Shown: positions 6,551 through 15,244, counted from the stretch's first letter. The stretch: 56,843 nucleotides of DNA from CAYVUI01 sp964454745 (GCA_964454745.1 CAYVUI010000009.1:1-56843), one strand, 5' to 3'. Numbers and translations: made by a program. The notes: generated by a model not told the origin, from the letters alone.

Positions 6551-9370
6551 TTATTGCATTGACTCTTTCTCAAATTCAAGTTCAAGGGTTATAATTTTGT
6601 AAGGATCCGTTTTTACGATTACATGATTTTCGCTGGGATTGATCTGTTCAAGTCGTTTCTCATTGAGGTTCGTTATCCAAGCGTGTTGAAGTTTTGTCTC
6701 AAATCGTATTGCAACATCTTTCGCCTTGTCCGTTGGATTATAGAACCGCAATATATGCGTATCTCTGTCTCTTGTCTTTTTAAAGGAGGAAAGCCTGATA
6801 TTTTCTGTCTCGATTTTATAGAAGCTTATCTCCCGAGGAAGAGAGCCTTTTCGCCTGGATGTTTGTATGAGCGAAAGAGGGACGGTAAACTGGTCTGCAA
6901 GTTTGGCGACATGGGCATCCTGCCAGTTGTGTTCATGGGGATAAATTGCAAAATGATATTCCTGCAGCCCCAGGCTCTGTCCGCCGTTTTCATGCGGCAG
7001 AAATGCCTGCGCACGTGGAGCGGAACAGAGAATGTTTTGTACACTTCGAAAGAGTGTCAACGCAAGGGTTCTGTTTGGATTGTTGAGAGCCTGGTATTCA
7101 CTGAAGCAATTACTGATCACGGCCAGCCCACTTTTACTATCGGAAAGATCGACGAAGGACTGCATGGGCAGGGTTTGCATTTCGGGATGGAATTTGCCTT
7201 GTTCATTTCGAGGGGGTGCGACGGGTCTTTGGTCGGTAGTAAAATGACCGGCTGCGTGGGCGTATTCGGCCCGTATGCCCGTATCGAGCAGAAGGCGCAT
7301 TCTGTGGTCTTTTGCGGTATTCTTTACCTGAAGTTTGACGTCGAGACAAGGGCTGTTTTTTGTTAATGTGTACCGTGTCGTGACAGTGACGTCTGTGAGT
7401 TGAGTACTCCGTTTGCTGTGGCCGCGGACACCCATATCCGGGCGATTCGCGTATGCGGGGATTTTCATGAGGATTTCGGATGCAATGGTCGCGGAAAGCG
7501 GGCCATTTTGCTCAAGCCATATTCGAGCGTTGAGCCCCTCGCTGGTAAAAATTTGGTTTTCATAGGGAGGATAATGAACCCAATAGTCGCCAACATCCCC
7601 GGTATCTTCGAGATAACAGCAGGGACCAAGGAGTGTATCTGTCGGTTTATGGAGGATTTCGACAGCACCATTTTCAAAAACGGTTGCGCGCAGGAATTCA
7701 TTTTCGAGAGTTCGGTTGTCCGTTGCAATCTCATCGCCGGCACTTTCTCTTTCCCGAGGCCATCTCTGGATGTATCTTCGAAAACGGTTCGCGGGTTTGA
7801 TTTGAAGCATTTTGTATCCGCCGGCGGGGACTTGTCCCGTCTGGAGATACACAAAATGCCGGTCATGCGGGAACGAATAAGAACGCAGGTTCACGTCATG
7901 GACGGGACAATTGTTTTCGCGGATGGATACGGGCTGAACAGGGAGCGCAGCACCATCGATATCGACAATTTCAAAGTCCCACACATTGTGGTCTCGTGGC
8001 GTATCGATACATACCTTAACGATTTCATCTCGTTCATAAGCACAGGGATTCACGAGTAAAAGACCTATGTCGCCAGGTTCAAAATCGGAGGTGTCAATTT
8101 TTTCAATGAGTTTTCGGCATGCATCATCGCTTATAACCCGGCTGATCTCGAGGGCCTGCTCAAGGCGATGACAGGTATCGCCGGCGGTTTTGTCCTGTGT
8201 GACTCCGTTAATGGAATCATGGGGATGAGCAAGCAGCATGTATTTGAGAGCCTGACCGAGAAAAGTGCCCTTATATTCACCGCCCATGATTTCAGAAATG
8301 ACGGAGAGGGGTTCAGCTCGATGAAAAAGTTCAGACTGCACTTTTTTGTTGAGTCGTTTTATATAAGATCGGGTCATGAGAGCGTTTGCCGAAGCGCCCG
8401 AAGGAGGGCCGTCGCGCAGTTCGCCCTCAATGACCACAAGCTGAGTCCGGTCGATTTTTTCTTTGAGGATTTCGGCGTATTCAGTGAGTGTCGCCATTTT
8501 GAGCTTTTTATCTTCCAGGGTCTGGTTGGCCATGTCGATGATTTTGGTAAGCGACCTTTGGGGGGGGGCATAGTCCGCCCCGCTCATGAGTACACGGTGG
8601 TCTTTCAAAAGGGTGTCCTGGACATCCTGCCAGGCTTTTTCGAGATTCTGTTCCAGGTTTTGATCGTAAAGGTCTTCGGCGTTTTCAAACCGGAAATAGT
8701 CCTTGTAGAAATTTTCGGAATCGGCGGAGTGGAAAACCAAGCCTTTCTCGTCCCATTCCAGCTTGAAATCATCGCCGAAGTTTTTTCCATGCAACGCGGG
8801 AATGCAGACGTTGACATAGAAATTCATTCTCTTAAGTTTGCCCAGTCGGCTGGTCAGAATGCGTGTTCCATCCGGAGACTGCCACCAAAATTCGCAATCG
8901 GGAGCTCGCCGGGCAGAAATGTTTTTTCCCGTGATGACAAAATCAATATCGAAACCATCAAAAATCTGGGGGAATTGAGCCGGTTGCCCCCACCCAAACG
9001 TGGTATACGCGATGTTTAATTTCCCGCCCAGAGAGTCACAAAACCGATGTCCTTCCATAAGATTTCGTACAAGGCATTCACCGTCAATAGGAAAAAGATC
9101 AGGCAGGGTGTACCAGGGACCGATTTCGAGCTTTCCTGACTTGATGTGTTTTGAAATTCTTTCCCGCATTTGGGGGCGAATCTGAAGATAATCCTCCAGG
9201 AGTACACACTGGCCATCTGTGACAAAGCCTGCAAATTTTTTGTCATTATCGAGAATATCGAGCAACTCGTCCATAAAATCGACAAGGAGCATCCGGGTCT
9301 GCCAGATGGGGTATCTCCATTCCCTGTCCCAATGCGTGTGCGCGATTACATAACCCATCTTCTGCTGCAT
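6551..9370 (-). CDS. GH38-like alpha-mannosidase homologue, canonical nucleophile apparently replaced
   Basis: A 939-residue cytoplasmic protein with the layout of GH38: N-terminal catalytic barrel opening with HTHWDREW (residues 11-18, metal-binding His13 and Asp15), a helical middle domain containing HDSINGV, and a large C-terminal beta-sandwich. GH38 enzymes remove alpha-mannose from N-glycans or mannosylglycerate. In characterised members the nucleophile Asp lies in a GY.PDTFGH.SQ.PQ block; here the gap-free counterpart is AYTTFGWGQPAQFPQ (about 121-135), placing Phe125 at that position. The enzyme may therefore belong to a divergent subgroup or use another residue. AGGAGG lies 11 bases before the ATG. 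It is flanked by the prepilin-type gene (46-base gap) and the sialidase-fold gene (17 bases). Confidence 0.85.
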   Translation of the reverse strand: MQQKMGYVIAHTHWDREWRYPIWQTRMLLVDFMDELLDILDNDKKFAGFVTDGQCVLLEDYLQIRPQMRERISKHIKSGKLEIGPWYTLPDLFPIDGECLVRNLMEGHRFCDSLGGKLNIAYTTFGWGQPAQFPQIFDGFDIDFVITGKNISARRAPDCEFWWQSPDGTRILTSRLGKLKRMNFYVNVCIPALHGKNFGDDFKLEWDEKGLVFHSADSENFYKDYFRFENAEDLYDQNLEQNLEKAWQDVQDTLLKDHRVLMSGADYAPPQRSLTKIIDMANQTLEDKKLKMATLTEYAEILKEKIDRTQLVVIEGELRDGPPSGASANALMTRSYIKRLNKKVQSELFHRAEPLSVISEIMGGEYKGTFLGQALKYMLLAHPHDSINGVTQDKTAGDTCHRLEQALEISRVISDDACRKLIEKIDTSDFEPGDIGLLLVNPCAYERDEIVKVCIDTPRDHNVWDFEIVDIDGAALPVQPVSIRENNCPVHDVNLRSYSFPHDRHFVYLQTGQVPAGGYKMLQIKPANRFRRYIQRWPRERESAGDEIATDNRTLENEFLRATVFENGAVEILHKPTDTLLGPCCYLEDTGDVGDYWVHYPPYENQIFTSEGLNARIWLEQNGPLSATIASEILMKIPAYANRPDMGVRGHSKRSTQLTDVTVTTRYTLTKNSPCLDVKLQVKNTAKDHRMRLLLDTGIRAEYAHAAGHFTTDQRPVAPPRNEQGKFHPEMQTLPMQSFVDLSDSKSGLAVISNCFSEYQALNNPNRTLALTLFRSVQNILCSAPRAQAFLPHENGGQSLGLQEYHFAIYPHEHNWQDAHVAKLADQFTVPLSLIQTSRRKGSLPREISFYKIETENIRLSSFKKTRDRDTHILRFYNPTDKAKDVAIRFETKLQHAWITNLNEKRLEQINPSENHVIVKTDPYKIITLELEFEKESMQ

Positions 9371-9416
9371 ATCAAGTCAAACCTCCTGTTGGAAAACCCC
9401 GGGTATTTAAGAATTC

Positions 9417-10268
9417 TCACCAGAAATACCATTTTTGTTCAGAGCTAACCGGTGAGTATTTTCCCCGGACATCTCTGTCAGCAATCGGGGTGTCATCTTC
9501 TGCAAGCACTCTTTCGGATCGCCACTCAACTGAACCGTCGAGCCTGGCAATATTTCCGCCTGCGGGTTTGCCCCCTTTTCCTTTGTGTGGCGCCAGTGAA
9601 TGCACATCGTCCCAATCGAGCCACATAAAGTTTTTATCCGCCAAAACGATCTTGTCTCCCCTGTCGGTGGGCTTATGGGGCGAATCCGGCACATTAGGCT
9701 TGGGACGTGTATTGGTCATGTTCTGCATACCGACCAGCCGAATACAACCCAGGCGCACGGCGGGCTGAGGCCATCCGGCGGAATTGGAATGGGCGAGGTC
9801 ATCCGCCTGATATGTTACAGTGACGTTTTCTCCGTTCCAATTTGTCCCGGTCCAGTCGTATGTTGTTTCTGTGATATACGTTACTTTATCTTTGAGTCCT
9901 CCGGCTTTGAGTGCGGCGGGGCAGAGAAAGATTTTCGCTTCGGCACCGTACTGCTTAAAAATTTCCCATGTATCTTTAAAGAGCGATTCCGGCCAGACAT
10001 TCGGGACAGACATTGTAAAATCATCGTGTGCTCCGTTTGCGGTATAAGCTGCCCCGACAAAACGCCAGGCGAAATCATTGTAATCGCTGGCGTACTGGAG
10101 TTCAACGATGATCGCCTGCCGCATCTGCGAGCCGCAGACAACACGCATGCCCATTTGCTTGGCTTTTTGCAGGGAAGGCACAAGAATACTCATCAGCAGG
10201 GCGATGATGGCGATGACAACCAGCAATTCGATGAGAGTGAATCCTTTTTTTGTTCTGTATGACATCAT
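9417..10268 (-). CDS. Prepilin-type N-terminal cleavage/methylation protein (pseudopilin-like, H...DG type)
   Basis: A 283-residue protein with a class III signal: short leader ending KKG, then FTLIELLVVIAIIALL, cut between G and F by prepilin peptidase. The rest is a globular pseudopilin domain; near the C-terminus a His precedes a LDGSVEWR segment by about 15 residues, a looser version of the H-x9-DG tail frequent in Planctomycetes. I start at the second-last ATG of a cluster because GGAAGG sits seven bases upstream; the longer reading would begin with TTG. Such proteins accompany glycosidase genes in this phylum and probably form surface or secretion assemblies, but the role here is unknown. 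It follows a terminator and precedes the GH38-like gene in the same orientation. Confidence 0.85.
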   Translation of the reverse strand: MMSYRTKKGFTLIELLVVIAIIALLMSILVPSLQKAKQMGMRVVCGSQMRQAIIVELQYASDYNDFAWRFVGAAYTANGAHDDFTMSVPNVWPESLFKDTWEIFKQYGAEAKIFLCPAALKAGGLKDKVTYITETTYDWTGTNWNGENVTVTYQADDLAHSNSAGWPQPAVRLGCIRLVGMQNMTNTRPKPNVPDSPHKPTDRGDKIVLADKNFMWLDWDDVHSLAPHKGKGGKPAGGNIARLDGSVEWRSERVLAEDDTPIADRDVRGKYSPVSSEQKWYFW

Positions 10269-10323
10269 GATCATGCCTTCCAAAAATTATGCCTCATGCA
10301 CAAATTAATCTAACCGTTTTATG

Positions 10324-10361
10324 AAAACCCCCAGGACCGAAATGATTATCCGGCCCTGGGG
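10324..10361 (-). terminator. Rho-independent terminator after the PEP-CTERM LamG gene
   Basis: An 11-bp stem pairs 10329-10339 with 10351-10361 (CCCCAGGGCCG on the minus strand with CGGTCCTGGGG, one G-T pair), loop of 11 bases, followed on the minus strand by a G and four T. It lies 22 bases past the stop codon at 10384 and before the prepilin gene, so it would separate the LamG genes from the prepilin-GH38-sialidase genes, or attenuate between them. Confidence 0.8.
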
Positions 10362-10383
10362 TTGTATTCATTTGACATACCTC

Positions 10384-11292
10384 TTACTTTCTGCGAATAA
10401 ACAATCCGCCCGTTGCGATAAGCAGCATCGTCATCGGTTCAGGGACCATATCAAACTGGCGCACTTCTTCAAGCTGCTGCTGCGTCAGAACGCCTCCTGC
10501 ACCCTGCTGGTCATTCCACCAGCGTACTTCGTCCATGTAACCGGTAAACGGATTGTTAACACTTCCGGTGGGATGGCCGAATGCCAAACCAAAGTAGAAA
10601 CCGTCGAAACCGGCGAAAAGATCACCAACACTTTTACTATACGTTTCGGTCAGTGTAACGGCGGCATCCTTCCTTCCCGTATAAATCTTTACGTTGTCCG
10701 TCGCCGTAGTCGTATCTACCGTCATCGCCGCGAAAATCCATCGGCCGCGAGCGTCATGCTGGCCGGCTCCGCCACCAAAGTTTGTACCGGTAACATGAAA
10801 TTTCGCCCAGTGGTTCAGATCGAGAATTTGGATGTCGGGAGAATATACAGCCCCACTATTGAGATTTGAACCATCCGCGTCCGTCGAATAGTACCACATG
10901 GAAAGGGTGATGGACTTGGAGTTTGACATACCCACTTCCAGCGGCGTGGTGGAAGAACCTTTCGCTCCCCAGTAGTAGGTATTGGCCGCTTGGTATTCGG
11001 TGAATTGACTGGCGTCAAGCGCCTGGCCTTTCACACCGGAATCCGGGGCGGCATTGGTTACACGAGCGTAGGGAACAGTCGTTTGCCCAACCGCCGGGGC
11101 GCGATTTCCCACCAACCACGGGGTTTCACCCGGGGCAAGTGTACCCTGGTTTTCCCAGCAAGGACTTGTCAAAACCCCGTCACCGTTCCAGGCTCCTTCA
11201 AACGGCAGGTAAACCGACGCGGTGTCAGCTACTCCCGCAAAAGCATTGATCGTAAGAGCCAACATGATTGTTACCGTCAGAGCGTACTTCAT
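10384..11292 (-). CDS. Secreted LamG/concanavalin-like lectin protein with PEP-CTERM sorting signal
   Basis: A 302-residue exported protein. The start is set at an ATG preceded by GGAGGAG at seven bases; it gives signal peptide MKYALTV...NAFA. One LamG-type jelly-roll module fills the body, opening with VYLPFEG and containing YYWGAKGSSTTPLE and RWIFAAMTVDT; it ends with QQLEEVRQFD. The C-terminus VPEPMTMLLIATGG.FIRRK is a PEP-CTERM signal: VPEP, a hydrophobic helix and basic end, normally handled by an exosortase that is not in this window. Likely a cell-surface glycan-binding protein; no catalytic residues are apparent. It is paralogous to the products at 11351 and 12386. Confidence 0.88.
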   Translation of the reverse strand: MKYALTVTIMLALTINAFAGVADTASVYLPFEGAWNGDGVLTSPCWENQGTLAPGETPWLVGNRAPAVGQTTVPYARVTNAAPDSGVKGQALDASQFTEYQAANTYYWGAKGSSTTPLEVGMSNSKSITLSMWYYSTDADGSNLNSGAVYSPDIQILDLNHWAKFHVTGTNFGGGAGQHDARGRWIFAAMTVDTTTATDNVKIYTGRKDAAVTLTETYSKSVGDLFAGFDGFYFGLAFGHPTGSVNNPFTGYMDEVRWWNDQQGAGGVLTQQQLEEVRQFDMVPEPMTMLLIATGGLFIRRK

Positions 11293-11350
11293 TTTTTTCT
11301 CCTCCAATAAAGTAAGTGAATAAATATTTTTTTTCATTTGAACCTTCTTC

Positions 11351-12352
11351 TTACCAATTCTGAATGCAATCGCTTTTCTCCGGATCGTTACATTGAATCC
11401 ATTGCATAGCCATCATCGCGAAATCGGCGGTGTTGACATAGCAGTCACCGTTCAGATCCATCTCCAGTGCAAAATCGTTGGCAATCACTTTATCGCAATT
11501 GTTAATCACGGAAAGCTGGAATATTTTTTCAACGTTGGCCATGCTAAGAGCTGCCGAAGAGTCATCCGTGCTGAAGTAGATGCGAACTTCGTCGATGAAA
11601 CCTACGAACGGATTTTCCACGCTTCCGGTCGGAAAGCCAAACCCAAGACCGAACCACCAGTCGGTATCGAAAATGCCCGCGATGGATTTGCTTAACACCA
11701 TTCTTTCGACCAGGGCTTCGGTTTCAGAGCCGTAATAGATCTTAACGTTGTCTGTTGTCGTGGTTGTGTCGACCGTGATCGCACAGAATATCCAGCGATT
11801 TTGTGCATCAAAAGCAAAAGCGTCACTGGAATCAAAGCCCGTATTTCCGATCTGGAACTGGGCCCAGTGGTCTTTGTCGAGTACCTGGATTTGCGGGCTG
11901 TAAAAAACGAAGTTATTGTTGTCGCTGTTCGTATTGTAATACCAGAACGCGACCGTCATGGCCTTGGTTCCCAGAACGGCATTTTCCAGCGGGGTCGTCG
12001 TAGAACTTTTTGCCCCCCACCAGTGCACGTTGCCAGGCTGACTTGGGGTAAAATGCGACGTGTCCGCGGCTTGACCTACGATCCCCCCACCGGAACCGGT
12101 TACGGTTATCAAAGGCGTTGTTTCCGCAGGGCCTCGATGAAATTCAAGCACAGACCAGGGCCGTTCACCGGGTACGGTTATCCCCTTATTTTCCCACGGG
12201 ACAGAATTATAGCCGCTATCAATTCCTTCAAAATTCAGGTAGATGTCCGCGTCGCCGGGATCGAAATTATTCGGGTCCAGTGCGAAAGAAGTTTCCGTGA
12301 AACACAGAAATAACGTACATATTGAAAAAAGTAATACGTATTTGAAATTCAT
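11351..12352 (-). CDS. Secreted LamG lectin protein with C-terminal dockerin-like repeat
   Basis: A 333-residue protein started at the ATG that follows GGAGGG by seven bases. Signal peptide MNFKYVLLF...TSFA, then a LamG module (IYLNFEGIDSGY, HWWGAKSSTTTPLE, RWIFCAITVDT) ending in a MANVEKIFQLS helix, a variant of the LEEVR.FD tail of its relatives. The last 35 residues hold one dockerin-like calcium loop (DLNGDCYVNTADFAMMAMQW) followed by CNDPE..DC, a planctomycete version that probably anchors the protein rather than joining a cellulosome. It is very close to the neighbour at 12386 (33-base gap), indicating recent duplication. Confidence 0.88.
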   Translation of the reverse strand: MNFKYVLLFSICTLFLCFTETSFALDPNNFDPGDADIYLNFEGIDSGYNSVPWENKGITVPGERPWSVLEFHRGPAETTPLITVTGSGGGIVGQAADTSHFTPSQPGNVHWWGAKSSTTTPLENAVLGTKAMTVAFWYYNTNSDNNNFVFYSPQIQVLDKDHWAQFQIGNTGFDSSDAFAFDAQNRWIFCAITVDTTTTTDNVKIYYGSETEALVERMVLSKSIAGIFDTDWWFGLGFGFPTGSVENPFVGFIDEVRIYFSTDDSSAALSMANVEKIFQLSVINNCDKVIANDFALEMDLNGDCYVNTADFAMMAMQWIQCNDPEKSDCIQNW

Positions 12353-12385
12353 TGTAATGCCCTCCAGCATATAAAATTTTTTTGA

Positions 12386-13378
12386 TTACCAGTTGGGTAC
12401 ACAATCAATGTCCTCGGGGTCGTTGCAGTCCTGCCACTGTATTGCGGCCAGTGCGAAATCCTCGAAATCAACTGAACAGTCACCGTTGAGGTCACCCGGA
12501 AGAGTGTATCCGCCCTGCTGCACTTTTTCACACGTGTCGATGGTAACCGATTCGAAGACCTTCTGGATGTTGTCCATCGTCAGGGCTCCAGTGTCGTCCT
12601 CATGACTCAGATAAATCCGGACTTCATCAATGTACCCTATAAACGGGTTGTTGATACTTCCCGTGGGAAATCCGAAACCAAGACCGAACCACCAGTCACC
12701 ACTGAACAGCCCCAGAAGGTTCTGGCTTTTGGTCTGATACAAGGTAAGCGGTTTCGTGGGCGAGCCGCCATAGTACTTGATGTTATCCGTTGTGGATGTC
12801 GTATCGATGGTGATCGCACAGAAGGTCCACTGATTCCGAGCATCATAAGTGCTGGGAGCAACGTTTTCATATTGACCCGCGATGTTTATTTTGGACCAGT
12901 GGTCCTTGTCGAGAATGTAAGCCTGAGGGCTGTAGAAGACCATGTTGTTCAAATCCCACTGCGTTGCATACCACCACAGGGTGATGGTCATGGATTTTGT
13001 CCCTACGACCGCCTCTTCCAGCGGCGTGGTTGTCGTTCCTTTGGCTCCCCACCAGTGCACATTTCCCGGTTGGGCCAGGGAGAAGTGGCTGGTATCCGCA
13101 GCTTGACCGACGATTCCGCCATCCGGCCCGGTGACCGTAATCAACGGGATGGTATTCGGATCGCCACGGTGATATTCCAGCACCGGCCATGGCCTTTCCC
13201 CCGGAACGAGAGTTCCCTTGTTTTCCCAGGGTTCTGAATCATATCCCGTATCCACGCCCTCAAAAGGCAGATAGATATGGGCGTCAGAAACGCGGAAATC
13301 ATTCGGGTCCAGCCCAAACGCAGCGGTTGACAAAGCCGCGCAGCATAAAATAATCAAAATCTTTCCAATTGTTTTCAT
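12386..13378 (-). CDS. Secreted LamG lectin protein with C-terminal dockerin-like repeat
   Basis: A 330-residue protein with signal peptide MKTIGKILIILCCAALSTAAFG. One LamG module starts with IYLPFEGVDTGYDSEPW and includes HWWGAKGTTTTPLE and QWTFCAITIDTTSTTDN; it ends in DNIQKVFESV. The C-terminal dockerin-like repeat reads DLNGDCSVDFEDFALAAIQW, then CNDPEDIDC. GGAGGTAAGAAGCG precedes the ATG. It is first of three LamG genes directly after the LacI regulator gene (108-base gap) and a near-copy of the product at 11351, the two differing mainly in loop residues. Role: surface or secreted carbohydrate binding, inferred. Confidence 0.88.
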   Translation of the reverse strand: MKTIGKILIILCCAALSTAAFGLDPNDFRVSDAHIYLPFEGVDTGYDSEPWENKGTLVPGERPWPVLEYHRGDPNTIPLITVTGPDGGIVGQAADTSHFSLAQPGNVHWWGAKGTTTTPLEEAVVGTKSMTITLWWYATQWDLNNMVFYSPQAYILDKDHWSKINIAGQYENVAPSTYDARNQWTFCAITIDTTSTTDNIKYYGGSPTKPLTLYQTKSQNLLGLFSGDWWFGLGFGFPTGSINNPFIGYIDEVRIYLSHEDDTGALTMDNIQKVFESVTIDTCEKVQQGGYTLPGDLNGDCSVDFEDFALAAIQWQDCNDPEDIDCVPNW

Positions 13379-13486
13379 CGCTTCTTACCTCCAAAAAGTA
13401 TTTCAATACAAATGAATACAAGACTCTTTTCATTTTCAAAAAGATATAATCACATTTCTACAGATGTCTATTCAGTTCAAAAAGAG

Positions 13487-14524
13487 CTATGTTTTCGGGC
13501 ATCTTGCCGTGGATTTCCTTTTGATCAGATCGACGGGAAGGATTTCACGGACAGGTACGATCTGGGAATCTTTTCGTTTGCTTAAGATTTTGGAAAGAAG
13601 AATCTCGGCAGCCATTTTTCCCATTCTTTCCGGATCCTGCCGCACAGTAGTCATCTGTGGGGTAATATATCTTCCAACGGGAAAATCCCCAAACCCTGCG
13701 ACCGACAACTGGCTTGGGATTTTTATATCCAGAGATTTGGCAGACGTGATAATATCAGCAGCGACAAGGTCATTGTTGGCGCAAATGGCGGTAATGTTTT
13801 TTTCACGGATGAATTCATCCAATAACTCGCTTAAAAGGGAGTTTGGTTCATTCTCACCGTCGAGAATGAACATATCCAGTGGAAACCTTTCCTTTTTAAT
13901 GAGAAAGTCCCGATAGCCTTCGTATCGGCGTTTTGTTGTAGAGAGATGTTCGCTTGAGGGAGTAGCAACATATGCAATTCTCTCATGACCGAGACTGAGG
14001 AGATGTTCCGTGATTTTCTCCGCCCCGCCAATATCGTCACTCCCGACAAAACTCATACTTGGCTGGGGGATTTCACGGTCGATCACAACGACCGGCGTGC
14101 CGTGCTCAAGGACGGTGGAAAGATAATTGTAATCTTCCGCGGAATTGGAGGGAAAAACAATAAGTCCCTCACAGCGACGGTCCACAATGCTCCGAAGGAA
14201 ACGGTCGTGATCTCGAAGCTCCCGAGACCATTGCAATGTAAGAAAATCAAAACCGGCTGGATAGAGTATTTGCTGAATGCCGGAAAAAACTTCCCAGGAA
14301 AAATAGTTGCTTGCGACGTCTGTGATGAAGCCGACAATATGGGTCCTTCCGGTCCGCAAAGCTCTTACTCCGGCATTGGGCCTGTAATTGTACTTTTTTA
14401 CCACTTTGAGGATGTTGTCCCTGGTTTTTGGAGAAACTTTTCCTGCATCTTTCTTGTTGACGACTCTTGAGACGGTCATCGCGGAAACGTCACAAATTTT
14501 CGCAATTTCGTTGATGGTAATCAT
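13487..14524 (-). CDS. LacI-family transcriptional regulator
   Basis: A 345-residue regulator. Residues 4-23 (INEIAKICDVSAMTVSRVVN) are a textbook LacI helix-turn-helix, followed by the hinge region (YRPNAGVRALRTGRT) and a periplasmic-binding-protein-like sugar sensor (VGFITDVASNYF; VVVIDREIP; GSDDIGGAEKITEHLLSLGH; AICANNDLVA). It would bind an operator in the absence or presence of a sugar effector. It sits on the minus strand directly upstream of the LamG gene set and faces, across 720 bases, the plus-strand propeller cluster at 15245. A TGTTAACA palindrome 38 bases before its ATG and two related sites further on could be its operators. Confidence 0.92.
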   Translation of the reverse strand: MITINEIAKICDVSAMTVSRVVNKKDAGKVSPKTRDNILKVVKKYNYRPNAGVRALRTGRTHIVGFITDVASNYFSWEVFSGIQQILYPAGFDFLTLQWSRELRDHDRFLRSIVDRRCEGLIVFPSNSAEDYNYLSTVLEHGTPVVVIDREIPQPSMSFVGSDDIGGAEKITEHLLSLGHERIAYVATPSSEHLSTTKRRYEGYRDFLIKKERFPLDMFILDGENEPNSLLSELLDEFIREKNITAICANNDLVAADIITSAKSLDIKIPSQLSVAGFGDFPVGRYITPQMTTVRQDPERMGKMAAEILLSKILSKRKDSQIVPVREILPVDLIKRKSTARCPKT

Positions 14525-14562
14525 TTCCCTACATCCGCGAAAGCAAACAGGACTATAGTTAT

Positions 14563-14570
14563 TGTTAACA
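14563..14570. promoter_or_regulatory. TGTTAACA palindrome, possible LacI-family operator
   Basis: A perfect 8-bp palindrome (ATTGTTAACATT with flanks) lies 38 bases upstream of the LacI-type start codon, a common place for autoregulation. It shares the GTTAAyATT core with the sites at 14690 and 15116. Confidence 0.35.
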
Positions 14571-14689
14571 TTTTAAATTTTAATGAGTAAAACAATGCAA
14601 GTCAACATAAAAATATAAATTACATAACTACATAATATATAAATACTTATATCATTTTATGGCTTATTTCCAGAACACATTTCACAAAA

Positions 14690-14706
14690 AGGTTAATATT
14701 AAACCT
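14690..14706. promoter_or_regulatory. Operator-like site AGGTT-N7-AACCT
   Basis: The 17-base site has inverted arms AGGTT and AACCT. It matches the site at 15116-15132 in 15 of 17 positions (AGGTTAAyATTAAACyT), which supports a protein-binding role in the LacI-to-propeller interval. Confidence 0.4.
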
Positions 14707-14732
14707 GTGTCTTCAGACAGCCCCTCGACTTC

Positions 14733-14933
14733 TCAATCAAGAGATTGCTGCCTATAAAAATACAGTTCAGGGTCCAGAAAAAGCCTTTTGTCCGCAAAAT
14801 AAATACTGTTTGAGATATACAGGCCGGCAGGATTACTCTTGCCCCAAATGGCCTGTCTTGTCTTTATGTTGACCGCATTGGGAAAGGTCGAATATTTCCT
14901 GCCGGACGGCAAGCACAAAACTTTAACCTCCAC
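14733..14933 (-). pseudogene. Possible remnant of an Rhs/YD-repeat core
   Basis: A 66-codon minus-strand open frame ends in YFADKRLFLDPELYFYRQQ, which resembles the Rhs core signature YFTGRR.DPETGLYYYRAR with two residues lost. The N-terminal half is unrecognised, there is no ribosome site and a stop follows immediately, so it is at most a decayed fragment. Chance similarity remains possible. Confidence 0.25.
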
Positions 14934-15084
14934 TAAAATGTCAAAATAGCCTTAATTTAACTTAAAAACCGCTTTTCCTCTTATCGTGACCATAATTAAA
15001 TCAGATTCACTTGATTGAAAACCGAATTGACATAGGGTTCTATCGCTTTTTCATCATTGAATTTTCGTAAAATACTGATCAGTT

Positions 15085-15100
15085 GCAAGATTCTTCTTGC
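15085..15100. promoter_or_regulatory. Inverted repeat GCAAGA-N4-TCTTGC
   Basis: A perfect 6-bp inverted repeat with a 4-base spacer, ending 15 bases before the operator-like site at 15116 and about 145 bases before the ATG at 15245. It could be an operator or a leader hairpin; no T tract follows, so it is not a terminator. Confidence 0.35.
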
Positions 15101-15115
15101 ATGCCTTCAGGAAAA

Positions 15116-15132
15116 AGGTTAACATTAAACTT
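15116..15132. promoter_or_regulatory. Operator-like site AGGTTAACATTAAACTT
   Basis: Near-copy of the site at 14690-14706 (15 of 17 bases), placed 112 bases upstream of the first propeller gene. If the LacI-family regulator binds it, the plus-strand cluster 15245-25319 would be in its regulon. Confidence 0.4.
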
Positions 15133-15244
15133 ATGGATAGAAAAAATATGTTTTTCTGCGAAATCCTGCTATTCTATATGCTATGAAAACTGTTTAGGAT
15201 TTTTCCGATGCTTGTTCATACAGTTTTTTAAGGGTAAGCGAAAG

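Larger units (their letters stand above)
14525..15244. other. 720-base AT-rich divergent regulatory region
   Basis: No intact gene is visible between the LacI gene and the plus-strand propeller cluster. The stretch holds a TGTTAACA palindrome (14563-14570), two related sites (14690-14706 and 15116-15132), an inverted repeat (15085-15100), a short minus-strand Rhs-like remnant (14733-14933) and a TTGACA hexamer near 15025 without a good -10 partner. It probably carries promoters in both directions. Confidence 0.6.

Noticed and set aside
15083..15244. N-terminal extension of the first propeller gene from a TTG
   Set aside because: It would place 54 residues before a clear signal peptide and runs through operator-like DNA.
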